Positions 1-6,839 of a DNA stretch of 32,530 nt are shown piece by piece. Where the stretch lies: contig DAOUCV010000056.1 in assembly GCA_034432095.1 (NCBI GenBank), forward strand, positions 1 to 32,530. Direction: 5' to 3'. The position numbers were made by a program, and so were the translations under genes. Position 1 is the stretch's first letter, and the number at the start of each line of letters is the position of its first letter. The DNA is from DAOUCV01 sp034432095. Its GTDB lineage: Bacteria > Chloroflexota > Dehalococcoidia > Dehalococcoidales > UBA2162. The notes beneath the pieces were generated by a model. The model did not search any database, had not been told where the DNA came from, and was given only the letters and a program-made list of their open reading frames with translations.

Positions 1-2
1 GA

Positions 3-1034
3 GTAATCGAGACCAGCGCTTTTCAGAAAATGCAAGCCCGCTCAAAACTGGCTCTGGCACTGGGTAAGGGGGCTGGCGGCGAGGCGGTTGCGGCTGACCT
101 CTCTAAAATGCCGCACCTGCTTATTGCCGGAGCTACCGGAAGCGGTAAGACCGTCTGCTTGAACGCCATTATCTGCTGTCTGGTGTTGAATAATACCCCT
201 AACGACGTCCGGTTTATTATGATTGACCCCAAGCGGGTGGAACTGACTATCTATAACGGCATTCCCCATCTGGCGGCTCCGGTCATCGTAGATGCCGCCA
301 AAGCCCTGGAGATGCTGCGCTGGCTCAGCCAGGAGATGAATAAACGGTATCAGACACTGGCTTCGGCCGGTGCTCGCAATATTGATGCTTACAATAAGAA
401 CAAGCAGGGCACGGAAAAGATGCCCTACCTGATACTAATCATTGATGAGCTGGCTGATTTGATGGTGGCGGGTGGCGATGAAGTTGAGCAGATTCTGTGC
501 CGGCTGGCTCAGCTATCCCGAGCGGTCGGTATTCACCTGGTGGTGGCGACTCAACGACCGTCAGTAGATGTGGTTACCGGCTTAATCAAGGCTAACTTTC
601 CGACCCGAATCAGCTTTGCCGTTACCTCTCAGGTTGATTCACGGACTATCCTTGATGTTGGTGGTGCGGAGAAGCTACTGGGTAGTGGCGATATGCTCTA
701 TATGCCTACTGAGGCGTCCAAGCCCAAGCGCCTGCAGGGTTGCTACGTCTCCGATGCCGAGGCAGAGAGGCTGGTCTACTTCTGGAGGAGCCAGCATCGG
801 GAGGAGGTTTCCCTGCTGAACGTGGAGGAGCTTATTCCGTCTCAAGCGGCTCCAAAGGGGGTCTATCCGGAGGACTCGCTTTTACCGGCCGCCAGACAGC
901 TGGCTAAAGAGCACCCCCACATCTCTGCCTCCTACCTGCAACGGAAGCTGCGCATCGGCTACCCCCGCGCCGCCCGCCTCATGGAACAGCTTGAGGAAGA
1001 GAGTAGCCAGGATAGGGATGAGGAAGGTAATTAA
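3..1034 (+). CDS. ftsK: FtsK/SpoIIIE family DNA translocase, 3' part (5' end outside window)
   Basis: This is the motor and C-terminal end of a hexameric double-stranded DNA pump that segregates chromosome termini at division. The reading frame is open from the left edge, so the gene is cut by the window; the first ATG at 30 is internal, because the residues before it (VIETSAFQK) continue the conserved motor domain. Visible are the Walker A motif GATGSGKT, the Walker B stretch LILIIDELADL, and the conserved VVATQRPSVDVVTG segment. At the C-terminus a winged-helix gamma-type domain (from PEDSLLPAARQLAKEH to RAARLMEQLEEE) would read DNA polarity sequences. The N-terminal membrane part is not visible. 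It converges on the uvrB cluster with about 90 bases between the stop codons. Family assignment is very secure; FtsK versus SpoIIIE naming cannot be decided here. Confidence 0.95.
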   Translation, partial: VIETSAFQKMQARSKLALALGKGAGGEAVAADLSKMPHLLIAGATGSGKTVCLNAIICCLVLNNTPNDVRFIMIDPKRVELTIYNGIPHLAAPVIVDAAKALEMLRWLSQEMNKRYQTLASAGARNIDAYNKNKQGTEKMPYLILIIDELADLMVAGGDEVEQILCRLAQLSRAVGIHLVVATQRPSVDVVTGLIKANFPTRISFAVTSQVDSRTILDVGGAEKLLGSGDMLYMPTEASKPKRLQGCYVSDAEAERLVYFWRSQHREEVSLLNVEELIPSQAAPKGVYPEDSLLPAARQLAKEHPHISASYLQRKLRIGYPRAARLMEQLEEESSQDRDEEGN

Positions 1035-1035
1035 A

Positions 1036-1068
1036 CCCTTTGACCTTGGCCGGTAAGGAGTCAAGGGG
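1036..1068 (-). terminator. candidate terminator hairpin between convergent ftsK and uvrB-cluster genes
   Basis: The arms CCCTTTGAC (1036-1044) and GTCAAGGGG (1060-1068) pair over 9 positions with one G-T wobble, and the 15-base loop can pair further (CTT with AAG). Read on the minus strand the hairpin is followed by TTTAATTA, so it fits an imperfect intrinsic terminator for the uvrB transcript. Read on + there is no T-run. The function is inferred. Confidence 0.35.
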
Positions 1069-1124
1069 AAGATTCTAGACTACAAGCTTACCCTTTAAAC
1101 CACAGTCGTTTTAGTCGCTTACTT

Positions 1125-1265
1125 TTACTTCCCTCTCAACCGCTTCAACACCACGTCCATATAGATCTTTGCCAGCCCTTTGCCATGCTTTTTTACCTGT
1201 TCCCGCTTTTTCTGGAGCTTTCTTTCCCGGCGCTCCTGTCTGGTCTCGGCTCGGTTATCGTCCAC
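1125..1265 (-). CDS. 46-residue very basic protein, translationally coupled to uvrB
   Basis: This is a small ORF starting at GTG (1263-1265) inside the last codons of uvrB and ending at TAA (1125-1127), so it overlaps the uvrB stop by 11 bases. The product begins VDDNRAETRQERRERKLQKK and ends MDVVLKRLRGK. It is dominated by Arg, Lys, Glu and Gln, predicts as a single charged helix, and has no cysteines or membrane segment. The overlap means ribosomes finishing uvrB could reinitiate here; no separate strong ribosome binding site is visible. I do not recognise a family. Support is the overlap geometry, the protein-like composition, and a candidate terminator placed just after its stop. It could still be chance open frame at the end of uvrB; conservation in relatives would settle it. 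Confidence 0.5.
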   Translation of the reverse strand: MDDNRAETRQERRERKLQKKREQVKKHGKGLAKIYMDVVLKRLRGK

Positions 1266-3246
1266 TTTTTATCTCGGCGTAGTCGAATTCTTTTCTAAGC
1301 TCAAAGATGCGGTCTCGCAGGAGCGCCGCCTTCTCGAAGTCCAGGTTCCTGGCGGCGATTTTCATCTGCGACTCGAGGTCTTTGATGAGGCGGATTACAT
1401 CTTCTTTGGCGATGGGAGTTGCCGTATAGGGGGTGCGGGTCTCGGCTACCACCTTCACCCGCTCGGTAATATCCTTGATGGCTTTTCTTATCCCCTGAGG
1501 GGTAATGCCGTGCTCTCTATTGTAGGCTTCCTGAATCCGGCGGCGGCGCTGGGTCTCCTCAATGGCGGCTTTCATTGAACTGGTAATGGTATCGGCATAC
1601 ATAATGGCATGCCCGTCAATGTGGCGGGAGGCACGACCCATCGTCTGAATCAGGGCTTCCTCCGACCGCAGGTAGCCCTCCTTATCGGCATCAAGGATGG
1701 CTACCAGGCTGACCTCAGGGAGGTCGAGCCCCTCCCTGAGCAGGTTGATGCCGACGACCACATCGTAAACACCCAGGCGCAGGTCGCGCAGTATCTCTAC
1801 CCTCTCCAGGGTCTCAATCTCGGAATGAAGGTAGTGGGTCTTTATCCCCAGTTCTATCAAATAGTCAGCCAGTTCTTCTGCCATTCGCTTGGTCAGGGTA
1901 GTTACCAGACAGCGCTCCCCTTTCTCCACCCGCCTCTTAATCTGGTCAATAAGGTCATCAATCTGCCCTTTGGTCGGCTTGACCTCAACGGTAGGCTCAA
2001 GCAGACCGGTGGGTCGGACTAGCTGTTCTACCATCTGCTGACTGTGCTCATATTCATAGGGTCCCGGCGTTGCTGAGGTGTAGATAACCTGATTTATCCG
2101 CTGCTCAAATTCTTCAAAGCTCAAGGGGCGGTTATCCAGCGCTGAGGGCAGGCGGAAGCCGTATTCTACCAGTGTCTCCTTTCGGGAGCGGTCGCCGTGG
2201 TACATGCCGTGGAGCTGAGGGATGGTCATATGTGATTCGTCAATGAACAGCAGGAAATCATCGGGGAAGTAGTCCAGCAGTGTCCAGGGCGGGCTACCCG
2301 GGGGACGCCCGGAAAGGGGGCGGGAATAGTTTTCGATGCCGGTGCAGTATCCAGTTTCCTTGAGCATCTCAAGGTCATAGTTGGTTCTCTGTTCCAGTCT
2401 GGCTGCCTCCAGTAGCTTGCCCTGTTGTCTTAGCTCCTTCAGTCTGTCCTCCAGCTCCTGTTGTATGCGTTCAATAGCCAGCATCAGCTTCTCCTGCGAG
2501 GTAACAAAGTGCTTGGCAGGATAGATGTCCACCGAGTCCAGCTGGTTCAGTAGCTCGCCGGTCAGTGGGTCTATCTGTACGATACGCTCAATTTCATCGC
2601 CGAAAAACTCGACCCGTAAGGCTATCTCCTCGTAGGCTGGCTGTATTTCCAGGGTATCGCCACGAATGCGGAACTTGCCCCGAGTGAAGTCGGTATCGTT
2701 CCGCTCATACTGCATTTCCACCAGCCGGTGCAAGAGCTTGTAGCGGTTATAACTTTCGCCCTTTTTCAGGTTGCAGACGAAGCTGTAGTATTCGTCGGGT
2801 GAGCCCAGACCGTAGATGCAGGATACTGAAGCAACGATGATGACATCCCGGCGCTCAAAGAGGGCACGGGTGGCGGCGTGGCGCAGCTTGTCAATCTCCT
2901 CATTTATCTCGGCGTCCTTTTCAATATAGAGGTCAATGCGTGGGACATAGGCTTCGGGCTGGTAGTAATCGTAGTAGCTGATGAAGAATTCCACGGCATT
3001 GTTGGGGAAAAACTCCCGGAACTCCTGGTAGAGCTGGGCGGCTAGGGTCTTATTGTGGCTGATGACTAAAGTGGGCTTCTGCACCCTTTCAATAACATTA
3101 GCCATGGTGAAGGTCTTGCCGCTGCCGGTAACTCCCAGCAGCGTCTGGTGCTTGTAGCCCTTCTTCAGCCCCTCCACCAGTGCCTCTACCGCCTGTGGCT
3201 GGTCCCCGGTCATCCTGAAATCAGAGACCAGTTTAAACTGAGACAT
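1255..3246 (-). CDS. uvrB: Excinuclease ABC subunit B
   Basis: UvrB is the damage-verifying helicase-like subunit of nucleotide excision repair; it is loaded by UvrA and then recruits UvrC. The 663-residue length is normal for the family. Visible are Walker A GVTGSGKT (residues 38-45), the beta-hairpin region with YYDYYQPEAY, the Walker B-like FIDESH, helicase motifs including TSATPGPYE and QTMGRASRH, and a C-terminal UVR domain (IRLIKDLESQMKIAARNLDFE) that contacts UvrC. The ATG at 3244-3246 follows a weak AGGA site. It has its own promoter upstream (3276-3304), although it lies in the same direction as ruvA. The last codons overlap a 46-codon basic ORF. Confidence 0.98.
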   Translation of the reverse strand: MSQFKLVSDFRMTGDQPQAVEALVEGLKKGYKHQTLLGVTGSGKTFTMANVIERVQKPTLVISHNKTLAAQLYQEFREFFPNNAVEFFISYYDYYQPEAYVPRIDLYIEKDAEINEEIDKLRHAATRALFERRDVIIVASVSCIYGLGSPDEYYSFVCNLKKGESYNRYKLLHRLVEMQYERNDTDFTRGKFRIRGDTLEIQPAYEEIALRVEFFGDEIERIVQIDPLTGELLNQLDSVDIYPAKHFVTSQEKLMLAIERIQQELEDRLKELRQQGKLLEAARLEQRTNYDLEMLKETGYCTGIENYSRPLSGRPPGSPPWTLLDYFPDDFLLFIDESHMTIPQLHGMYHGDRSRKETLVEYGFRLPSALDNRPLSFEEFEQRINQVIYTSATPGPYEYEHSQQMVEQLVRPTGLLEPTVEVKPTKGQIDDLIDQIKRRVEKGERCLVTTLTKRMAEELADYLIELGIKTHYLHSEIETLERVEILRDLRLGVYDVVVGINLLREGLDLPEVSLVAILDADKEGYLRSEEALIQTMGRASRHIDGHAIMYADTITSSMKAAIEETQRRRRIQEAYNREHGITPQGIRKAIKDITERVKVVAETRTPYTATPIAKEDVIRLIKDLESQMKIAARNLDFEKAALLRDRIFELRKEFDYAEIKSGR

Positions 3247-3275
3247 AACTATTCCTGTAAGATTGCTCTATAACT

Positions 3276-3304
3276 AGTATATCTCTTTACTCGGTGAGCT
3301 TCAA
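3276..3304 (-). promoter_or_regulatory. sigma-70-type promoter of uvrB
   Basis: On the minus strand TTGAAG (-35, 3299-3304) is followed after 17 bases by TATACT (-10, 3276-3281), about 30 bases upstream of the uvrB ATG. Spacing is ideal and both boxes are close to consensus. It suggests uvrB can be transcribed independently of ruvCA. I see no clear LexA operator overlapping it. Confidence 0.65.
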
Positions 3305-3322
3305 TTGAGGGATTTATCTACC

Positions 3323-3427
3323 TCACCCCCTTTCTCCCCCTCTCCTTCAAAGGAGAGGGGGAAATATTAAAGAGAGAGGCTTTGTCTCTCTTAGACTCTC
3401 CATATCTAATCTAAGGGGATGGGGTGA
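3323..3427 (+). repeat. nested-hairpin intergenic repeat, copy A (best preserved)
   Basis: A 105-base element fills the gap between the ruvA stop and the uvrB promoter. Its ends are 7-base inverted repeats, TCACCCC and GGGGTGA. Inside are two hairpins: one with arms CCCCCTCTCCTT and AAGGAGAGGGGG around a 2-base loop, and a second with arms AAGAGAGA and TCTCTCTT, followed by TAGACTC. The same architecture recurs at 4029-4091, 13803-13877 and 32175-32277. It has no coding capacity and looks like a REP/MITE-type element. It may also act as a terminator or insulator after ruvA. Confidence 0.75.
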
Positions 3428-3433
3428 CAAGAA

Positions 3434-4015
3434 TTACTTCCCCCCGAAATACTGTAGTGCTAGCTTGATTTTTTCTTCGAGGCTTAGTTTTGAGGAGGGG
3501 AGGGTGGCTACCGCCCGGCTGGCTTCGGAGAGGGAATAGCCGAGGGAGGTGAGGGCGGCGATAACCTCGGCGTTTTCCTGGACAAGGTGGGTGGCGGGGG
3601 CGGCTATCAAGCCAGCCCCTATTTTATCTTTAAGCTCCAGAATAAGCCTTTCCGCCGTCTTCTTGCCTATTCCCGGAACGGTGGTCAGCAGGTCAATACT
3701 GCCGGTGGCAATCGCCATACTCGCCTGCTCCACACTCAGTGTTGAGAGTACTGACAGCCCGAGCCTGGGACCAAACCCGGAGACACCAAGCAGGGTTTGA
3801 AAGAGCTCAAGCTCCTCAGCGGTGGCAAAGCCGTAGAGGGTGATACTATCCTCCCTCATTACCAGGTGAGTATGGAGCTGCACTTCTTCGCCGATAGTAC
3901 CGAGAGTGCTGAGGGTGGAGGTGGGCATATAGACCTTAAAACCAACGCCATTGACATTGATAACTGCCCAATCACTGCCCAGCGATTCCAGTTTGCCGTG
4001 AAGACTACTTATCAT
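3434..4015 (-). CDS. ruvA: Holliday junction branch migration protein RuvA
   Basis: RuvA is the tetrameric junction-binding protein that loads the RuvB motor in recombinational repair. The 193-residue product starts MISSLHGKLESLG, the OB-fold domain typical of RuvA. Two helix-hairpin-helix motifs follow (LLGVSGFGPRLGLSVLS and LTTVPGIGKKTAERLILEL), and the C-terminal residues (about 145-193) form the small three-helix RuvB-binding domain (AEVIAALTSLGYSLSEA). It lies downstream of ruvC in the same direction, separated by an 85-base gap occupied by a hairpin repeat. ruvB is not in this window, so the usual ruvAB pairing is broken or ruvB lies elsewhere. Confidence 0.97.
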   Translation of the reverse strand: MISSLHGKLESLGSDWAVINVNGVGFKVYMPTSTLSTLGTIGEEVQLHTHLVMREDSITLYGFATAEELELFQTLLGVSGFGPRLGLSVLSTLSVEQASMAIATGSIDLLTTVPGIGKKTAERLILELKDKIGAGLIAAPATHLVQENAEVIAALTSLGYSLSEASRAVATLPSSKLSLEEKIKLALQYFGGK

Positions 4016-4028
4016 TTTCTTTCTTTTT

Positions 4029-4091
4029 TACCCCCTTCCCCTTGCAGGGGAAAGGGACTGATTTATAGAAGAGGGACTTCGTCCCTCTTCG
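4029..4091 (+). repeat. nested-hairpin intergenic repeat, copy B
   Basis: This short copy sits between ruvC and ruvA, inside the presumed operon. A first hairpin pairs CCCTTCCCC with GGGGAAAGGG (one bulged A). A second is a perfect 10-base stem, GAAGAGGGAC and GTCCCTCTTC, around TTC. The second hairpin matches the reverse-orientation copy at 13803-13877 closely (GGGAC-TTC-GTCCC). In an operon such a structure may lower ruvA expression or stabilise the upstream mRNA; that is inference. Confidence 0.7.
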
Positions 4092-4100
4092 ACACCATGT

Positions 4101-4610
4101 TTACGGGGCTTTCCCCTGCTGTCGAGACAGCAGGGCGCTCAGGTGTGTTTCACTGAGATGGCAGAGAGCTACCGCCAGAGCATCGGCGGCATCGCTTGGC
4201 TCTGGCGCTTGAGTTAGTCCGAGGTGTAGCCTCACCATCTCCCGAATCTGTTCCTTGGAACTGGCGCCATAGTTGGTTATCTTCTGCTTTATCTGGGCTG
4301 GAGTGTATTCGTAGGTCGGGATTCCGCGGTTGACAGCGGCCAGAATAGCTACTGCCTGAGCCCTGCCTATTGTCAGTGCCGATTTGACATTTTTAGCGAC
4401 GAAGGGCTGTTCTATGGCCACAGCATCGGGCTGAAACCTCACAACAATTTCCACGAGCCTGTTATAGAGATAGCTCAGGCGCTCCCCGATAGGGGAGCGC
4501 CCCGACGTGGATAGAACACCGCAATCAATTAGAGTTGTTGCCTCATCTCGGCTCTCGATTATTCCGTACCCCATCGCTATGGTGCCCGGGTCAATACCTA
4601 AAATCCTCAT
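4101..4610 (-). CDS. ruvC: Crossover junction endodeoxyribonuclease RuvC
   Basis: RuvC is the Holliday junction resolvase, a dimeric RNase H-fold nuclease acting with RuvAB. The open frame extends 40 codons upstream, but the family begins at MRILGIDPGTIAMGYG, so I place the start at the ATG 4608-4610, giving 169 residues, a usual length. Catalytic acidic residues are visible: Asp7 in GIDPGT, the Glu of AIEQPFVAKN, and the C-terminal pair in PSDAADALAVALCH. It lies 46 bases after the yebC-family gene and ahead of ruvA, the common yebC-ruvC-ruvA order. The ribosome binding site is weak, which fits translation helped by the upstream gene. Confidence 0.96.
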   Translation of the reverse strand: MRILGIDPGTIAMGYGIIESRDEATTLIDCGVLSTSGRSPIGERLSYLYNRLVEIVVRFQPDAVAIEQPFVAKNVKSALTIGRAQAVAILAAVNRGIPTYEYTPAQIKQKITNYGASSKEQIREMVRLHLGLTQAPEPSDAADALAVALCHLSETHLSALLSRQQGKAP

Positions 4611-4656
4611 CGCTAAGCTCAAATCCCTAGAAAAAGGGGGGAGAAGAGCAAAAACT

Positions 4657-5418
4657 TTAATCCTGCTCATGGTACTTCTCCAGAATAGCGCTGGAGAAGT
4701 TGACATTACTGGAGACAAGCTGGACTTCATCGAGTTCTTCTAACTTACGGAGTAGCTTTAACGTTTGCAGGGCAGGCTTCTCCTCAAGCTCAATAGTAGT
4801 CTTGGGCACCATGGACAGTTCTGCTGAGGCTACGGGTATATTTTCTTGCTTAAGGGCGGCTCTAACTGCCTCAAACTCCTCTGGCTTGGTATAAATCTCG
4901 ATATGGTCATCCTCTATTTTGACATCCTCAGCACCGGCGTCTATGGCTAGAAGAGCCAGTTTTTCAGTATTCAGATTATTGTTATTGGTGGCGATCAGAA
5001 TCAGTCCTTTTGATTCAAAAAGCCAGGCAACACAGCCAGCTTCCCCTAAACTGCCACCGTGCCGCGAGAATATATTGCGGATTTCCTGTAAGGTCCGATT
5101 TCGGTTATCACTCAAAGCCTGTACCAGAATAGCCGCTCCACCCGGACCATAGCCCTCAAGGGTCATGTCAACCATTGCCGCCCCTTCTGTTTCGCCGCTG
5201 GCCCGCCTGATTGCCCGTTCGATATTTTCCAGGGGCATAGCATTATCTCGGGCCTTCTGTATGGCCAACCTCAGCCGAAAGTTTGATTCCGGGTTATTCC
5301 CCCCCTGACGTACGGCGACCATAATCTCACGGGTAATCTTGGTAAAAAGTTGCCCCCGTCTGGCATCAGCTATTCCCTTGGTGTGTTTGATATTTGCCCA
5401 CTTGGAATGTCCCGACAT
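4657..5418 (-). CDS. yebC: YebC/PmpR family protein (TACO1-like)
   Basis: This protein family was long described as transcriptional regulators and has more recently been tied to translation of difficult, for example proline-rich, stretches. The product begins MSGHSKWANIKHTKG, the family hallmark, followed by RRGQLFTKITREI and the conserved GYGPGGAAILV and NRTLQEIRNIFSRHGG segments. A longer frame to 5508 exists, but the ATG at 5416-5418 is preceded by a GGGGGG Shine-Dalgarno and starts the conserved domain; this gives 253 residues, a normal length. It is the first gene of the yebC-ruvC-ruvA run, with its own promoter at 5459-5487. Confidence 0.95.
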   Translation of the reverse strand: MSGHSKWANIKHTKGIADARRGQLFTKITREIMVAVRQGGNNPESNFRLRLAIQKARDNAMPLENIERAIRRASGETEGAAMVDMTLEGYGPGGAAILVQALSDNRNRTLQEIRNIFSRHGGSLGEAGCVAWLFESKGLILIATNNNNLNTEKLALLAIDAGAEDVKIEDDHIEIYTKPEEFEAVRAALKQENIPVASAELSMVPKTTIELEEKPALQTLKLLRKLEELDEVQLVSSNVNFSSAILEKYHEQD

Positions 5419-5458
5419 TGCTGATTCCCCCCTGGCTAGCCGACAAACTCTTTCCCTA

Positions 5459-5487
5459 ATTCTAACACCAAACCAACCCGAGGTCAA
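5459..5487 (-). promoter_or_regulatory. promoter of the yebC-ruvC-ruvA operon
   Basis: On the minus strand TTGACC (5482-5487) and TAGAAT (5459-5464) are separated by exactly 17 bases. The predicted transcript would start near 5452 and carry a leader of about 33 bases with a GGGGGG ribosome binding site. The promoter is back to back with the glmM promoter; the two -35 boxes are only 14 bases apart. Confidence 0.7.
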
Positions 5488-5501
5488 AGGGAATAGGCAA
5501 A

Positions 5502-5530
5502 TTGACATTCAAAATGGCAAGGATTAAAAT
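5502..5530 (+). promoter_or_regulatory. promoter of the amino-sugar operon (glmM)
   Basis: TTGACA (5502-5507), a 17-base spacer and TAAAAT (5525-5530) form a near-consensus sigma-70 promoter. The expected transcription start, about 7 bases after the -10 box, falls at 5537-5538, only 2-3 bases before the glmM ATG at 5540. The message is therefore probably leaderless. Confidence 0.75.
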
Positions 5531-5539
5531 CAACGCAAG

Positions 5540-6838
5540 ATGAGGTTATTTGGTACGTCAGGGATACGAAGGGTTGCCGATAAGGACCTGGTGGAGCTAG
5601 CTTTGAAGGTGGGGCTGGCAGTAGGTAAGGTTTATGGGAATGTGGTGGTAGGCTCTGATACCCGAACCTCCAGCGAGGCAATAAAACACGCCTTTATCTC
5701 TGGGGCGCTGATGGTTGGGGCTAAGTGCGGTGATGCCAAAGTGCTTCCCACGCCTACACTCGCCTTAGCCGCCAGAAAATTCCAGGCTGGGGTGATGATT
5801 ACCGCCTCACATAACCCTCCTGAGTATAACGGTATTAAGCTTCTCAACCCCGATGGCTCCGCCTTTGATGCCGGACAGCAGGAACAGATAGAAGAGATGA
5901 TTTCAAAAGGCTCTCTTTCAGCAAGCCAGTGGAGTGAGATTGGCTACAGCAGTAGTTATGGCGGGGCTATCGAGGCGCATATTGAGCATATACTCAAGGG
6001 CATACCCAATCTACCAAAACTCAAGGTAGTTTTGGATTGTGGTTGTGGTGCTGCTTCCCTGATAACTCCTCTTCTATTGGGAAGGTTGGGTTGTGAGGTT
6101 ATCGCTCTGAATTGTTTCCCCTCCGGTTTCTTCCCCCGTGCTATTGAGCCGACTGAAGCTAATCTGCAGGACCTGATAAGGATAACAAGAGAGTTTGACG
6201 CTGATTTAGGCATCGCCCATGATGGTGATGCTGACCGTATGATGGCGGTAGATGATAATGGTCGGTTCATACCCGGGGACAAACTGCTGGTAATCTTCGC
6301 TCAGCAGGCGGGGGCAAAGCAGGTCGTCACCACTATCGATGCTTCAATGGTAATCGATGAACTGGGTTTCAGTGTTACCCGAACCCGGGTTGGCGATACC
6401 TGTGTTTCTGAGGAATTGAAGAGGGGTGGGGATTTTGGTGGCGAACCATCGGGAAGCTGGGTTTTTCCCGATAATTCGCTGTGTCCCGATGGCATTTATG
6501 CGGCCGCCCGTCTGGTGGTCATAGCCGCTAGGCAAAAGCTATCGCAACTGGTTAACAGCATACCCCAGTACCCACTTCTCCGGGGTAGTGTCGATGGTGA
6601 AGGGGTATTAGCGGCTGATCTGGAAAGGCGGCTTTTGGCGATGAAACCATTATCGGTAAACAATATTGATGGCATTAAGCTGAGCTTCAAAGATGGCTGG
6701 CTACTGATAAGAGCCTCTGGCACCGAACCCAAGATAAGGGTAACGGCAGAAGCAAGAACTGAAACGAGGGTGCATCAACTATACGATAGCGGTGTCAGGG
6801 CAATCAGGGAGTGCCTGAAGGCAGGCAGGGAGGATTAG
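5540..6838 (+). CDS. glmM: Phosphoglucosamine mutase / phosphohexomutase (GlmM-like)
   Basis: The enzyme interconverts hexosamine-6-phosphate and -1-phosphate; by context the substrate is glucosamine phosphate made by the GlmS encoded downstream. The 432-residue product shows the whole alpha-D-phosphohexomutase plan: N-terminal MRLFGTSGIRR, the phosphoserine loop ITASHNPPEYNGIK, the metal loop GIAHDGDADRMMAV, the sugar-binding GGEPSGSWVF, and the C-terminal phosphate-binding RASGTEPKIRV. At 432 residues it is shorter than typical bacterial GlmM and closer to archaeal enzymes. The ATG is certain from the domain start, yet no Shine-Dalgarno precedes it, which fits a leaderless transcript. It is followed after 1 base by the first nucleotidyltransferase. 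Phosphomannomutase or phosphoglucomutase activity is possible; this subfamily is often promiscuous. Confidence 0.88.
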   Translation: MRLFGTSGIRRVADKDLVELALKVGLAVGKVYGNVVVGSDTRTSSEAIKHAFISGALMVGAKCGDAKVLPTPTLALAARKFQAGVMITASHNPPEYNGIKLLNPDGSAFDAGQQEQIEEMISKGSLSASQWSEIGYSSSYGGAIEAHIEHILKGIPNLPKLKVVLDCGCGAASLITPLLLGRLGCEVIALNCFPSGFFPRAIEPTEANLQDLIRITREFDADLGIAHDGDADRMMAVDDNGRFIPGDKLLVIFAQQAGAKQVVTTIDASMVIDELGFSVTRTRVGDTCVSEELKRGGDFGGEPSGSWVFPDNSLCPDGIYAAARLVVIAARQKLSQLVNSIPQYPLLRGSVDGEGVLAADLERRLLAMKPLSVNNIDGIKLSFKDGWLLIRASGTEPKIRVTAEARTETRVHQLYDSGVRAIRECLKAGRED

Positions 6839-6839
6839 A

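Noticed and set aside
3323..3427. CRISPR array or spacer-repeat structure
   Set aside because: The repeats are dispersed hairpins at distant loci and not regularly spaced direct repeats with unique spacers; no cas genes are present.
4611..4730. N-terminal extension of RuvC by 40 residues
   Set aside because: The extension overlaps yebC, has no conserved sequence, and RuvC proteins begin at the catalytic-strand Met-Arg-Ile-Leu.
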